A stretch of DNA of 12,106 nt from Trueperaceae bacterium (GTDB lineage: Bacteria; Deinococcota; Deinococci; Deinococcales; Trueperaceae), in NCBI GenBank assembly GCA_024636105.1, contig JAGXHO010000180.1, forward strand, positions 1-12,106, read 5' to 3'. Position 1 is the first letter of the stretch. Each line of letters begins with the position of its first letter. The notes beneath the pieces were generated by a model. That model made no database searches and was not told where the DNA came from. It saw only the letters and a list, made by a program, of their open reading frames with translations. A program made the translations under genes and the position numbers. Positions 5,899 to 12,106 of the stretch are shown one piece after another.

Positions 5899-6554
5899 GC
5901 GGTTCGGGCGCCCGCGATGCAGGGGTCGTCACGTTCGACGGCCCCGCCGCCTCCGGTAAGTCGACCGCCGCTCGGCGCGTCGCGGCCGCGCTCGGGGTGC
6001 CGTTCGTGTCCTCCGGCCTGCTGTACCGCGTCGCGACGCTGCTCACGACGGGTGCCGGCGTGGCCCTGGACGACGCGGACGCGGTGCTCGCGGTGCTCGA
6101 CGCGCACGCGGTGGAGCTGCGCCCGGGCCTCGGCGGCGACGCCGTTCGCGTCGATGGCGACGACGTCACCGCGGAGCTCCATAGCGACGCGGTCGACGCC
6201 GCCGTGTCGCGGGTGGCCGCCCACCCATCCGTGCGGGCATGGGTGGACGCCCGCCTCCGCGAGATGCCGCGCCCGTTCGTGATCGACGGACGCGACATGG
6301 GTTCGGTCGTGTTCCCGGACGCGGCGCACAAGTTCTACCTGACCGCCGCGCCCGAGGTCCGCGCTGCCCGCCGGGTGGGGGAGCGCGCCGCCGATCTGGC
6401 CGAGGTCGCCGAGGCGATCCGGCGGCGCGACGCCCTCGACGCGCGCCAGCTCGCGCCGGCCCTGGACGCCCAGCACCTGGACACGAGCACACTCGACCTC
6501 GAGCAGGTGGTGGCGTGGGTGCTCGGCCGCCTGGCGATGGCGGCGGCGACGTGA
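5895..6554 (+). CDS. cmk: Cytidylate (CMP/dCMP) kinase
   Basis: This 219-residue P-loop kinase moves phosphate from ATP to CMP or dCMP, feeding CTP and dCTP pools and recycling CMP from RNA and lipid turnover. The P-loop is GPAASGKST (16-24); the substrate-side motif is SSGLLYRV (39-46); GRDMGSVVFPDA (132-143) is the strong family signature; KFYLTAAPEVRAARR (146-160) and the C-terminal RRRDALDARQLAP (176-188) with LDTSTL (195-200) complete it. In most relatives the residue before Ser-Gly is Asp (D-S/T-G-xx-Y-R); here it is Ser39. The C-terminal arginine loop is one residue shorter than in the E. coli enzyme. GTG 5895 overlaps the aroA stop (GTGA) and has GGAGG at 5886-5890. The aroA-cmk pairing is common in bacteria. 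Confidence 0.95.
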   Translation: MSGSGARDAGVVTFDGPAASGKSTAARRVAAALGVPFVSSGLLYRVATLLTTGAGVALDDADAVLAVLDAHAVELRPGLGGDAVRVDGDDVTAELHSDAVDAAVSRVAAHPSVRAWVDARLREMPRPFVIDGRDMGSVVFPDAAHKFYLTAAPEVRAARRVGERAADLAEVAEAIRRRDALDARQLAPALDAQHLDTSTLDLEQVVAWVLGRLAMAAAT

Positions 6555-7510
6555 CGCACCGTGGGGGGACCGCGTCGGTCCCCGGTCGCGACGTGGGCAC
6601 CGCGTGGAGCCGGTCGTGCGCCGTCCTCGAGCGGGTGGTCGTGACCAGCACCTTGCACAAGCCCTCGGCGCACGCGCCGGCGCGTCGGATCGCCGCGCAC
6701 TTCGCCGCCGCCGGGATCGACGTGGTGCTCGATCTGAACGGCGATCAGTCGATCGGCGAGTTGCGGCCCGCGCCGGACCTCGTCGTGGCGGTGGGGGGCG
6801 ACGGCACCCTGTTGGCGACGGCACGGCGGTTGTCCGGACGGCCTTGGCCGGTGCTCGGCGTGAACCTCGGCAAGCTCGGCTTCCTCGCGGCGTTCGGCGT
6901 CGACGAGGTCCTCGCCTACGCGGACGGCGCCGAGCCCGTGGGATGGCGCGCCGTGGCGGCGGCGAGCCTCTCGGTCTCGGTGCGCGGCGGTCCCCCCGTT
7001 GTCGCGTTCAACGACGTCACGGTGTCGCAGGGGGTGATGACGCGGTTGGTGCGGGTCCGCTTGGACGTCGATGGCTTCCTGGCGGCCGAGTACCGCGCCG
7101 ATGGCGTCGTCGTCAGCACCCCGGTCGGTTCGACGGCGTACTCGCTGTCGCTGGGTGGCCCGATCCTGCTGCACGAGCTGCGCGCGCTCCTCGTCACGCC
7201 GGTGGCGCCGCAGGCGTTGGCGAACCGCCCCATCGTCTTGGGCGCCGACGCCCGGCTGCGCTTGACGATCGAAGGGCGCGCCGACGAGATCGCGCTCGTC
7301 CTGGACGGTCAGGAGCGCATCGACCTCGCCAGCGGCGACGCCTTCGAGGTCACGCTCGGTCCGGACGTCGTGCGGCTCGTGCCGGGCGGGTACGACCCGT
7401 TCGCGGTGCTGCGCCGCAAGCTCCGGTGGACCGAGGGACCGGCGCTCGACGGCGCCCCGGACCTGGACGCGATCCGGGACGACGCCGTCCTGGACGGTAG
7501 GGAATCGTGA
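6551..7510 (+). CDS. nadK: NAD kinase
   Basis: NAD kinase phosphorylates NAD+ to NADP+ in the cytoplasm. From GTG 6551 it has 319 residues; most bacterial forms have ~270-300. Motifs: GGDGT (82-86) for nucleotide phosphates, FNDV (153-156) corresponding to the NE/D motif, the conserved ADGVVVSTPVGSTAYSLSLG block (183-202) followed by GP, PVAPQALANRPIVL (217-230) and DGQE (252-255). The 6551 start overlaps the cmk stop (GTGA), like the aroA-cmk junction, but it gives ~25 extra N-terminal residues of low character before the first beta strand (ERVVVTST), it has no Shine-Dalgarno sequence, and a hairpin (6565-6583) falls within that stretch. GTG 6593, 6635 or 6641 are credible shorter starts. 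The identity is firm; the start is not. Confidence 0.95.
   Translation: MTHRGGTASVPGRDVGTAWSRSCAVLERVVVTSTLHKPSAHAPARRIAAHFAAAGIDVVLDLNGDQSIGELRPAPDLVVAVGGDGTLLATARRLSGRPWPVLGVNLGKLGFLAAFGVDEVLAYADGAEPVGWRAVAAASLSVSVRGGPPVVAFNDVTVSQGVMTRLVRVRLDVDGFLAAEYRADGVVVSTPVGSTAYSLSLGGPILLHELRALLVTPVAPQALANRPIVLGADARLRLTIEGRADEIALVLDGQERIDLASGDAFEVTLGPDVVRLVPGGYDPFAVLRRKLRWTEGPALDGAPDLDAIRDDAVLDGRES
6565..6583 (+). other. Hairpin just after the cmk stop, in the nadK start region
   Basis: GGGGACCG (6565-6572) and CGGTCCCC (6576-6583) form a perfect 8-bp stem with a 3-nt loop, 10 nt past the cmk stop. If nadK starts at 6551 the stem is coding; if it starts at 6593 or later, the stem is intergenic and could attenuate or set mRNA ends. 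No U-run follows. Confidence 0.4.
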
Positions 7511-7555
7511 GGTGCACCCTTGGTGGGGCGCAAGGCGGTGGGCGATGATCGTCCC

Positions 7556-8182
7556 ATGACGTTGATCCCCCCCGAGTTCTTCCGTCGCCAGGACGAGGAG
7601 CCGGACGACCGCTTCTACGCCGTGCCGCGCCCCGATTCGCACCTCGACGACGAGGCCGACGCGGTCGTCACCCGCTGGTACGACGAACGCCTCCCGGCCG
7701 ACGGACCCGTCCTCGACCTGTTCGCCGGCGCCCGCTCCCACCTGCCGGGGCGCCTGCGCGACGCGGTCGGCGTGGGTCTCGATCGGGCAGCTCTGGCGCG
7801 CAACCCGCAGCTGCGCGCGCACCACGTGCTCGACCTCAACCTCGACCCGACGCTGCCGTTCGCGGACGCGTCGTTGGCGGCGGTGGTGTGCACCGCCAGC
7901 GTCCAGTACCTCACCCGACCCATCGACCTCGTGCGCGAGGTCGGGCGCGTCTTGCGCCCCGGCGCCCCGTTCCTCGTCGTGTTCGGCAACCGCATGTTCC
8001 CGACCAAGGCCGTGCTCTGTTGGCGGGCGTCGGACGACGAAGCGCACCTGCGTCTGGTGCGCGGGTACCTCGCGGCGGCCGGCGGCTTCGCGCCTCCCGA
8101 CCTCCATGGCCACCGCCCCGAGGGGGGCGAGGCGCTCTACCTGATCGCCACCCGCGCCGATCCGTCCGTCGCGCCCGACTGA
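7556..8182 (+). CDS. Class I SAM-dependent methyltransferase (methyltransferase type 11-like)
   Basis: A 208-residue protein with a class I methyltransferase core. The SAM-binding strand and loop is GPVLDLFAGARSHLP (50-64); the second acidic strand is VGVGLD (71-76); the DLNLDPTLPFADASLAAV stretch (93-110) matches the motif before the catalytic strand; and ASVQYLTRPIDLVREVGRVLRPG (114-136) is the usual end of motif III. The N-terminal FYAVPRPDSHLDD (20-32) and the FGNRMFPTKAVLCWR segment (143-157) resemble, from memory, a methyltransferase group also seen in cyanobacteria and plastids; its substrate is unknown to me. ATG 7556 is chosen because homology begins there. TTG 7520 and GTG 7523 are in-frame alternatives. 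There is no Shine-Dalgarno sequence; a weak GATGAT (7544-7549) ends 6 nt before the ATG, so an internal leaderless start is possible. It follows nadK by 45 bp and precedes the LpxB-like gene by 3 bp. Confidence 0.8.
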   Translation: MTLIPPEFFRRQDEEPDDRFYAVPRPDSHLDDEADAVVTRWYDERLPADGPVLDLFAGARSHLPGRLRDAVGVGLDRAALARNPQLRAHHVLDLNLDPTLPFADASLAAVVCTASVQYLTRPIDLVREVGRVLRPGAPFLVVFGNRMFPTKAVLCWRASDDEAHLRLVRGYLAAAGGFAPPDLHGHRPEGGEALYLIATRADPSVAPD

Positions 8183-8185
8183 ATC

Positions 8186-9370
8186 GTGGCGTCGCCGCCC
8201 CGAACGCTCTGGGTGGTGGCCAACGGCCACGGCGAGGACGCCATCGCCGCGGCCCTCCTGGTGGAACTGCGCGCGCGCCTTCCGGGCTGGCGCTTTCTCG
8301 CGTTCCCGGTGGTCGGCGTCGGCGCCGCGTTCGCGGGGCTGGACGTGCCGATCGTCGGGCCCAGGCGCCGACTGCCGGCGGACGGCTTGACGCTGCACCA
8401 CCCGAGCCTGCTGTGGGCCGACCTGCGCGCGGGCCTCATCGGCGTGACCCTGCGGCAGCTGCGGGTGTTGTGGACGGGCCGAGCCGACGCCGTGCTCGTG
8501 GTCGGCGACGTCTACGCGCAGGGTCTGGCGACGCTGCTCCGCGGCGCACGCCGGTTCGTCGTCCAGCCGCTGGTGTCGGTGCGCTTGGCCGAAGGGGGCG
8601 ACCGAGTGCCGTGGAACCGGACGTTCATGGAGCGCATCCGCGCACCGGAGCGCGCGCTGCTGCGCCGCGCCGAAGCCGTGTACCCGCGCGACGAGGCGAC
8701 GGCCGGATGGCTGCGCGCGCGCGGCGTCGGCGCAGCCCGCTTCCTCGGCAACCCGATGATGGACGGCCTGACGGGTCGGCCGCTGGGTGGCAGCCGGCCC
8801 GGCGCGACCCTCGCGCTATTGCCCGGTTCGCGAGCGTACGCGAAGCAGGCGCTGGAGGCGATGGTGGCCGGGATGGGGGCGCTCGGCGACGCCGGCGCGC
8901 CCTGCGTGGGCTGGGTCGCTTGGACGGGCGGCGAGCCGCCGCCGCCGCCCGCCGGCTGGACGCGCGCGTCGGTCGGCGACCACGCGGGTTGGCGCCGCGA
9001 CGACGTGCGGTTGGGGTTCGTCGCCCACGCGTTCCGCGACGTGCTCGCGAGCGCCGACGCCGTCCTGGGGACGTCGGGCACCGCCCAGGAGCAGGCGGCC
9101 GGACTCGGGCTGCCGGTCGTCGCGTTTCCGGTCGAACCCGCGTACGGCCGCGCCTTCCTGACGAACCAGAAGCGTCTGCTCGGCGGCGCCCTGCAGGTCG
9201 TCGAGCCGGACCCGGCTTCGGTCGCCGCGGGCCTGCGGCGGGCCCTGCACGATCCCGAGGTCCGGGCGGCGGCGCGACGGGACGGCCCGGAGCGGCTCGG
9301 CCCGCCGGGGGGGACGGCGGCGATCGCCGCGGACGTGGCGGCGCGCCTCACGGTCGATCCCGCCGCTTGA
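8186..9370 (+). CDS. Lipid-A-disaccharide-synthase-related protein (LpxB-like glycosyltransferase)
   Basis: This 394-residue protein matches the LpxB-related family found in cyanobacteria and Deinococcus-Thermus, distantly like LpxB and other GT-B glycosyltransferases. Visible landmarks: N-terminal VVANGHGEDAIAAALLVEL (10-28), VGDVYAQG (106-113) at the end of the first domain, GNPMMDGL (188-195), LLPGSRAYAKQ (211-221) starting the second domain, and GTSGTAQEQAAGLGLPVVAF (295-314), where nucleotide-sugar enzymes bind their donor. A short proline run (251-255) interrupts the second domain. The donor and acceptor are not known for this family, and these bacteria are not expected to make classical lipid A, so a role in an envelope glycolipid is only a guess. 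GTG 8186 starts 3 nt after the methyltransferase stop, suggesting translational coupling and a shared pathway. It converges on zapE. Confidence 0.85.
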   Translation: MASPPRTLWVVANGHGEDAIAAALLVELRARLPGWRFLAFPVVGVGAAFAGLDVPIVGPRRRLPADGLTLHHPSLLWADLRAGLIGVTLRQLRVLWTGRADAVLVVGDVYAQGLATLLRGARRFVVQPLVSVRLAEGGDRVPWNRTFMERIRAPERALLRRAEAVYPRDEATAGWLRARGVGAARFLGNPMMDGLTGRPLGGSRPGATLALLPGSRAYAKQALEAMVAGMGALGDAGAPCVGWVAWTGGEPPPPPAGWTRASVGDHAGWRRDDVRLGFVAHAFRDVLASADAVLGTSGTAQEQAAGLGLPVVAFPVEPAYGRAFLTNQKRLLGGALQVVEPDPASVAAGLRRALHDPEVRAAARRDGPERLGPPGGTAAIAADVAARLTVDPAA

Positions 9371-9375
9371 GGCGG
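9360..9375. terminator. Weak hairpin at the convergent LpxB-like/zapE junction
   Basis: A 5-bp stem (CCGCC 9360-9364 with GGCGG 9371-9375) has the LpxB-like stop codon in its 6-nt loop. Only 24 bp separate the two stop codons. There is no T-run and the stem is short, so this is a tentative call. Confidence 0.2.
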
Positions 9376-9394
9376 AGCGCGGCGACCGGGTCGG

Positions 9395-10399
9395 TCAGCC
9401 GGACGCCGTGGGCGCGGCGGCGGCCTCTGCCTCGGCCTCGGCGAGCATCTCGGCGAGGCGCGAGCGGCACCGGTCGTGCTTCTTGGCGTACGCGCCCGCG
9501 GCGTAGTGCGGGTCGAAGAGGTCGGCCAAGGCGACGTCGCCCGTGAGCCAGAGCGGTACCCGCTGGTCGTAGAGCTTGTCGATGAAGTGGACCCAACGCA
9601 GCGCGCGCTGTTGGTCCGGGATCGGTGCGGCGCCGGCGACGACGAAGGCGCGCGCCGCCCGGCCCCACGCGCCGTAGCGCACCGGGTGGAGGTCGGCGAG
9701 CGCGGTGTGGAGCTCGCTCCAGGAGGCGCGGACGGCGTCGGCGGGAGCGGCGGCGGCGGTGGCCGGCGCAAGCAGCGACCGGTCGCGGTCGGCGACGCGG
9801 TGGTCGGGTCCGTCGATGCGCACGGTGCGGAAGCGCGCCGCGATCGACTGGATCTCGCGCCGGAACGACGCCGCGTCGAATCGCCCCTCGCCCTGGGCGT
9901 CCGGTGCGGTGTTCGACGTGGTCAGGACGCGGGCGCCGCGGTCGAACACGTGCGCCAGGAAGGTCTTGACGATCAGCGTGTTGCCCGGGTCGTCGAGCTC
10001 GAACTCGTCGATGCAGTAGAGCCGCTCCTGGCCGAGCTCTTCGAGCGCCCGCGGCATCCCGAGCGCGCCGATCGCGGCGACGAGCTCGGCGAACGACAGG
10101 TAGACCTTCCGCGATTCGGTGGCCGCGTGCCACAGAGCCGCGAGCAGGTGCGTCTTGCCGACCCCGAAGCCGCCGTCGAGGTAGAGCCCCGTCGCGCCGA
10201 CCGGCTCGGGCCGGCGCCAACGCCAGCGCTGCGGGGCGCGAGGCTGGTTGGCGAACTCCTGGACGGCAGCGAGCGCCTCGGCCTGGGTCGGATGCGCGGG
10301 CACGTAGTCGGCGAAGCGCACGGTACCGAAGCGCGGCGGCGGCAGCCAGTCCTCCCGCCGCGGGAGGCCTGGGGTGGGGAGGTCGGCGAGGCGGCGCAC
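9395..10399 (-). CDS. zapE: ZapE/AFG1-like P-loop ATPase
   Basis: From GTG 10399 this is a 334-residue member of the AFG1/ZapE ATPases; in E. coli ZapE affects the division ring, and mitochondrial AFG1 acts in protein quality control. Motifs: Walker A GGFGVGKTH (76-84), Walker B YCIDEFELDD (128-137), the TSNTAPD sensor-like segment (161-167), and the family's C-terminal FIDKLYDQRVPLWLTGD (272-288). The C-terminal ~15 residues are an Ala/Glu-rich tail. GTG 10397-10399 is favoured because a TACGGT -10 box ends exactly 7 nt before it, with no Shine-Dalgarno sequence; the longer frame from GTG 10462 would add 21 Arg/Pro-rich residues and would place this promoter box inside the gene. No division genes are adjacent. 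The ATPase family is clear; the cellular role here is inferred. Confidence 0.88.
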   Translation of the reverse strand: MRRLADLPTPGLPRREDWLPPPRFGTVRFADYVPAHPTQAEALAAVQEFANQPRAPQRWRWRRPEPVGATGLYLDGGFGVGKTHLLAALWHAATESRKVYLSFAELVAAIGALGMPRALEELGQERLYCIDEFELDDPGNTLIVKTFLAHVFDRGARVLTTSNTAPDAQGEGRFDAASFRREIQSIAARFRTVRIDGPDHRVADRDRSLLAPATAAAAPADAVRASWSELHTALADLHPVRYGAWGRAARAFVVAGAAPIPDQQRALRWVHFIDKLYDQRVPLWLTGDVALADLFDPHYAAGAYAKKHDRCRSRLAEMLAEAEAEAAAAPTASG

Positions 10400-10406
10400 G
10401 CGCGGG

Positions 10407-10412
10407 ACCGTA
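10407..10412 (-). promoter_or_regulatory. -10 box of a leaderless promoter for zapE
   Basis: TACGGT (minus strand) fits TANNNT and ends 7 nt before GTG 10399. There is no Shine-Dalgarno sequence and no clear -35. The spacing equals that at the TraB-family and kinase genes. Confidence 0.5.
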
Positions 10413-10502
10413 CCACGCCCTCGGTAAGCGGCCGGTCGCGTCCGGGAGGGCGTTTGCGCCACGGTGTGGCGGCGCGACCGCTGCCGCGCGGAGCCGGCGC
10501 CG

Positions 10503-10532
10503 TTGACGGATGGGGCCTCGGCTGCGTAACCT
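10503..10532 (+). promoter_or_regulatory. Promoter of the riboswitch-btuFC transcript
   Basis: TTGACG (10503-10508) and TAACCT (10527-10532) are separated by 18 bp, a near-consensus housekeeping sigma -35/-10 pair. Transcription would begin near 10539-10540, exactly where the cobalamin riboswitch should start. It is the only promoter in the window with a clear -35 box. The stretch from 10413 to 10502, between the zapE promoter and this one, shows nothing else I can name. Confidence 0.65.
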
Positions 10533-10538
10533 CACCTC

Positions 10539-10650
10539 GGTTCGTGCGGCGGGGAAGTCCGGTGAGAGTCCGGCGCTGTCCCGCAACGGTCACCGCGCGC
10601 CGTCCACTGGCGCAAGGGAGCCCGAACACCGCCCGCGAACGACACCGCAC
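10539..10650 (+). promoter_or_regulatory. Cobalamin (B12) riboswitch aptamer
   Basis: The conserved core of a cobalamin riboswitch is present in order: GGGGAAGTCC (10551-10560), the B12-box-like GGTGAGAGTCCGGC (10561-10574), GTCCCGCAACGGT (10578-10590), CCACTGG (10604-10610) and the 3' GAGCCCGAACACCGCC (10618-10633). GTTCG near the 5' end (10540-10544) can pair with CGAAC (10636-10640) as the closing stem. It binds adenosylcobalamin or a related corrinoid and normally represses downstream uptake genes. The gene it precedes is a BtuF-like binding protein, which fits. The exact 5' and 3' limits are estimates. Confidence 0.93.
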
Positions 10651-10773
10651 CCCTTGCGCGGACGAGGGAGGGCGACGGCGCACGCGGACCGGAGGGTCGC
10701 GGGCGCCACGACGCGCACGGCGAAGGTGCCGAAGTCGTCGCCCCTCGAGCGCAAGCGCCCTCGGAGGCCTTGC
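10651..10773 (+). promoter_or_regulatory. Expression platform and btuF ribosome binding site
   Basis: About 120 nt separate the aptamer from btuF. GGAGG at 10763-10767 lies 6 nt before the ATG and is a good Shine-Dalgarno sequence. GGGCGAC (10670-10676) can pair with GTCGCCC (10737-10743). No stem followed by a U-run is seen, so control of translation start is more likely than termination, but the switching helix is not resolved by eye. No small gene is evident here. Confidence 0.4.
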
Positions 10774-11694
10774 ATGCACGACCGGACCCGACCCAACGCC
10801 CGCCGCATCCGCGGTGGCCCAACCACCCTCGCGGCATGGCTCGTCGCCGCCTGCGCATGGCTGTCGCTTGCCGCAGCCCAACCCGTGCTGGTCACCGACG
10901 CCCTTGGGCGCGACGTCGCGCTTGCGGCGCCGGCGCTCCGGGTCGTGTCCATGGTGCCGAGCCACACCGAGACCCTCTGCGCGCTCGGCGCGTGCGATCG
11001 GTTGGTCGGCCGCGACGCTCTGAGCGATGCGCCGGCTGCTGCGCTGCAGGCGCCGTCGCTCGGGACCGCGTTCGCTCCCGATCTCGAGGCGCTCGTCGCC
11101 GCCGCCCCCGACCTGGTCCTGACCGACGCCTTCACGGGCCTCCCCGAGGCGTTGGCCCCGTTTGGTATCGCGGTCTACGCGGGCACGCCCCAGCGGCTCG
11201 CCGAGCTCGCCCCCTACCTCGCCGATCTCGGAGCCCTGCTCGGGCTCGACGCGGAGGCGGCCCGCCTCGCCAGCGAGCTCGACGCCGGCTTCGCGGCCGT
11301 GCGCGCAGCGGTCGCCGACCTGCCGCGCCCGACGGTGTTCGTCGAGGTCGACGCGACGCCGTACGCAGCCGGACCGACCTCGCTCGTAGGCGCCATCGTG
11401 GACCTCGCCGGTGGCGCGCACGTCGTCGACGCTGCGCTGGGCGATTACCCCCAGGTCGACCCCGAGCACGTCGTCGCGCAGGACCCCGAGGTGATCCTCC
11501 TGATGGACGCCCCGTACGGCGTGACCGCGGCGCAGGTCGCGGCGCGGCCCGGGTGGTCCGGGCTGCGCGCGGTGCGCGACGGGCGGGTGCTCGAGCTCTC
11601 GCTCGCCGAGGTCGACGCGCTCTCGCGCCCGGGGCCGCGGCTCGTCGACGCGGCGTGGGCGATCGCGCGCCTCCTGCACCCGGGACGGTTCTGA
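10774..11694 (+). CDS. btuF: Periplasmic cobalamin-binding protein of an ABC importer (BtuF-like)
   Basis: This 306-residue class III solute-binding protein captures corrinoid outside the inner membrane and delivers it to a BtuCD-type transporter. It has an N-terminal signal peptide: Arg-rich n-region (4-13), hydrophobic core (~16-33) and a probable cleavage after LAAA (residue 35). There is no lipobox Cys. The fold marks are [23 protein letters not shown] (57-79 region), [21 protein letters not shown] (97-117 region), a long linking helix (~150-185), and [21 protein letters not shown] (188-208 region). The similar families for haem and siderophores are harder to separate by sequence, but the cobalamin riboswitch upstream makes a corrinoid ligand likely. 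ATG 10774 has GGAGG at 10763-10767. The permease gene follows after ~35 bp. Confidence 0.9.
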   Translation: MHDRTRPNARRIRGGPTTLAAWLVAACAWLSLAAAQPVLVTDALGRDVALAAPALRVVSMVPSHTETLCALGACDRLVGRDALSDAPAAALQAPSLGTAFAPDLEALVAAAPDLVLTDAFTGLPEALAPFGIAVYAGTPQRLAELAPYLADLGALLGLDAEAARLASELDAGFAAVRAAVADLPRPTVFVEVDATPYAAGPTSLVGAIVDLAGGAHVVDAALGDYPQVDPEHVVAQDPEVILLMDAPYGVTAAQVAARPGWSGLRAVRDGRVLELSLAEVDALSRPGPRLVDAAWAIARLLHPGRF

Positions 11695-11729
11695 TCACCG
11701 CCGGCGGGGGCGATCCGAGCGTCGCGGCT

Positions 11730-12106
11730 GTGGGCCGCGTCGTCGGCGGCGCCGCGCCCGCCGGCTCCGGCTGGGTGGTGCCGACGTCGGTCGCCGTACT
11801 CGTGCTCGCCGTCCTGGGCGCCGCGATGCTCGGCTCCGTGCCGATTGATCCGGGCGAGGTGTTCGCCGCCGTCGGGCGCGCGATCGGTCGAGCGTTGGGC
11901 GTGGTGAGCGCGCCGGCCGACCTGGCCGAGACCATCGTCGTGCAGATCCGGTTGCCGCGCGTGCTGGCCGCGGCGGTCGTCGGCGCGGCGTTGGCCCTCG
12001 CCGGGGCGGCGCTCCAGGGGGTGTTTCGCAACCCGCTCGCCGACCCCTACCTGCTCGGCGCCGCGTCGGGCGCCGGGCTCGCCGCGGCGGTCGTGCTCGT
12101 GCTCGG
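11730..12106 (+). CDS. btuC: FecCD/BtuC-type ABC transporter permease, N-terminal part (3' truncated)
   Basis: The frame continues off the window end with about 125 residues visible. It is recognisable as a FecCD-family permease: a first membrane helix (~[16 protein letters not shown]), a linker, then [19 protein letters not shown] (74-92), [20 protein letters not shown] (94-113) and the start of another helix. The ALQG, RNPLA and LLG elements are the family hallmark. In importers of this type two permease copies assemble with a cytoplasmic ATPase, expected just beyond the window. GTG 11730 is the most upstream plausible start after btuF, but it has no clear Shine-Dalgarno sequence. GTG 11775 or 11778 would shorten it to the start of the first helix. 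The position after btuF makes cobalamin the likely substrate. Confidence 0.88.
   Translation, partial: MGRVVGGAAPAGSGWVVPTSVAVLVLAVLGAAMLGSVPIDPGEVFAAVGRAIGRALGVVSAPADLAETIVVQIRLPRVLAAAVVGAALALAGAALQGVFRNPLADPYLLGAASGAGLAAAVVLVL

Noticed and set aside
7544..7549. GATGAT as a leaderless -10 box for the methyltransferase
   Set aside because: The spacing (6 nt) is right, but the first base departs from TANNNT and a downstream operon position is an equal explanation, so it is not listed as a promoter.
6335..8401. 688-codon minus-strand frame across cmk, nadK and the methyltransferase
   Set aside because: It is fully antisense to three genes with intact family motifs, and its composition is low-complexity His/Arg/Glu-rich.
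10400..10462. Longer zapE beginning at GTG 10462
   Set aside because: The added 21 residues are Arg/Pro-rich without homology, and the TACGGT box with 7-nt spacing supports GTG 10399.
9973..11679. Long minus-strand frame opposite btuF, the riboswitch and part of zapE
   Set aside because: It would be antisense to btuF and read through a structured RNA. It contains no recognisable domain.
1..12106. tRNA, rRNA, CRISPR array, insertion sequence, phage or toxin-antitoxin content
   Set aside because: No CCA-ended cloverleaf, rRNA core, regularly spaced repeat, transposase motif or small paired toxin gene was seen. Composition is even across the window, giving no sign of recent transfer.

Overview
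The window is very GC-rich, gene-dense bacterial chromosome, mostly housekeeping. The best guess at the host is the Deinococcota (Deinococcus-Thermus), possibly a Truepera-like lineage; this is inference. Three things point there. The L31 protein carries Trp-Ser-Gly where the second zinc Cys pair would be, as I recall from Deinococcus. A lipid-A-disaccharide-synthase-related gene of a family shared by cyanobacteria and Deinococcus-Thermus is present. Several genes have a TANNNT -10 box ending 6-7 nt before the start codon with no Shine-Dalgarno sequence, the leaderless arrangement known from Deinococcus.

Layout, left to right: the 3' end of an unrecognised gene (+, to 536); a convergent TraB/PrgY-type membrane protein (-, 556-1800); a divergently transcribed membrane sensor histidine kinase with two GAF-like regions (+, 1853-3691); a large hairpin that encloses the kinase stop codon; rpmE for ribosomal protein L31 (-, 3737-3949) behind a structured leader; and sufE (-, 4084-4548). 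Divergent from sufE, across a 36-bp spacer, runs a five-gene + strand block: aroA, cmk, nadK, a class I methyltransferase and the LpxB-related gene (4585-9370). The first two junctions overlap by 4 nt and the last has a 3-nt gap. zapE (-, 9395-10399) converges on that block. The right end is a corrinoid-uptake locus: a recognisable promoter, a cobalamin riboswitch, btuF (10774-11694), and the start of a FecCD/BtuC permease that runs off the window.

Functional grouping: aroA (shikimate pathway), cmk (CMP/dCMP phosphorylation) and nadK (NADP supply) form a metabolic operon. btuF and btuC are the binding protein and permease of one ABC importer, expected to be repressed by cobalamin through the riboswitch. 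The kinase has no response regulator in view.

I found no convincing new multi-gene system. The most notable signals are regulatory: a repeated leaderless-promoter geometry that fixes several start codons, two very compact divergent promoter regions, a two-hairpin rpmE leader with possible Shine-Dalgarno masking, a 23-bp palindrome upstream of rpmE, and an 18-bp hairpin that doubles as the kinase C-terminus.
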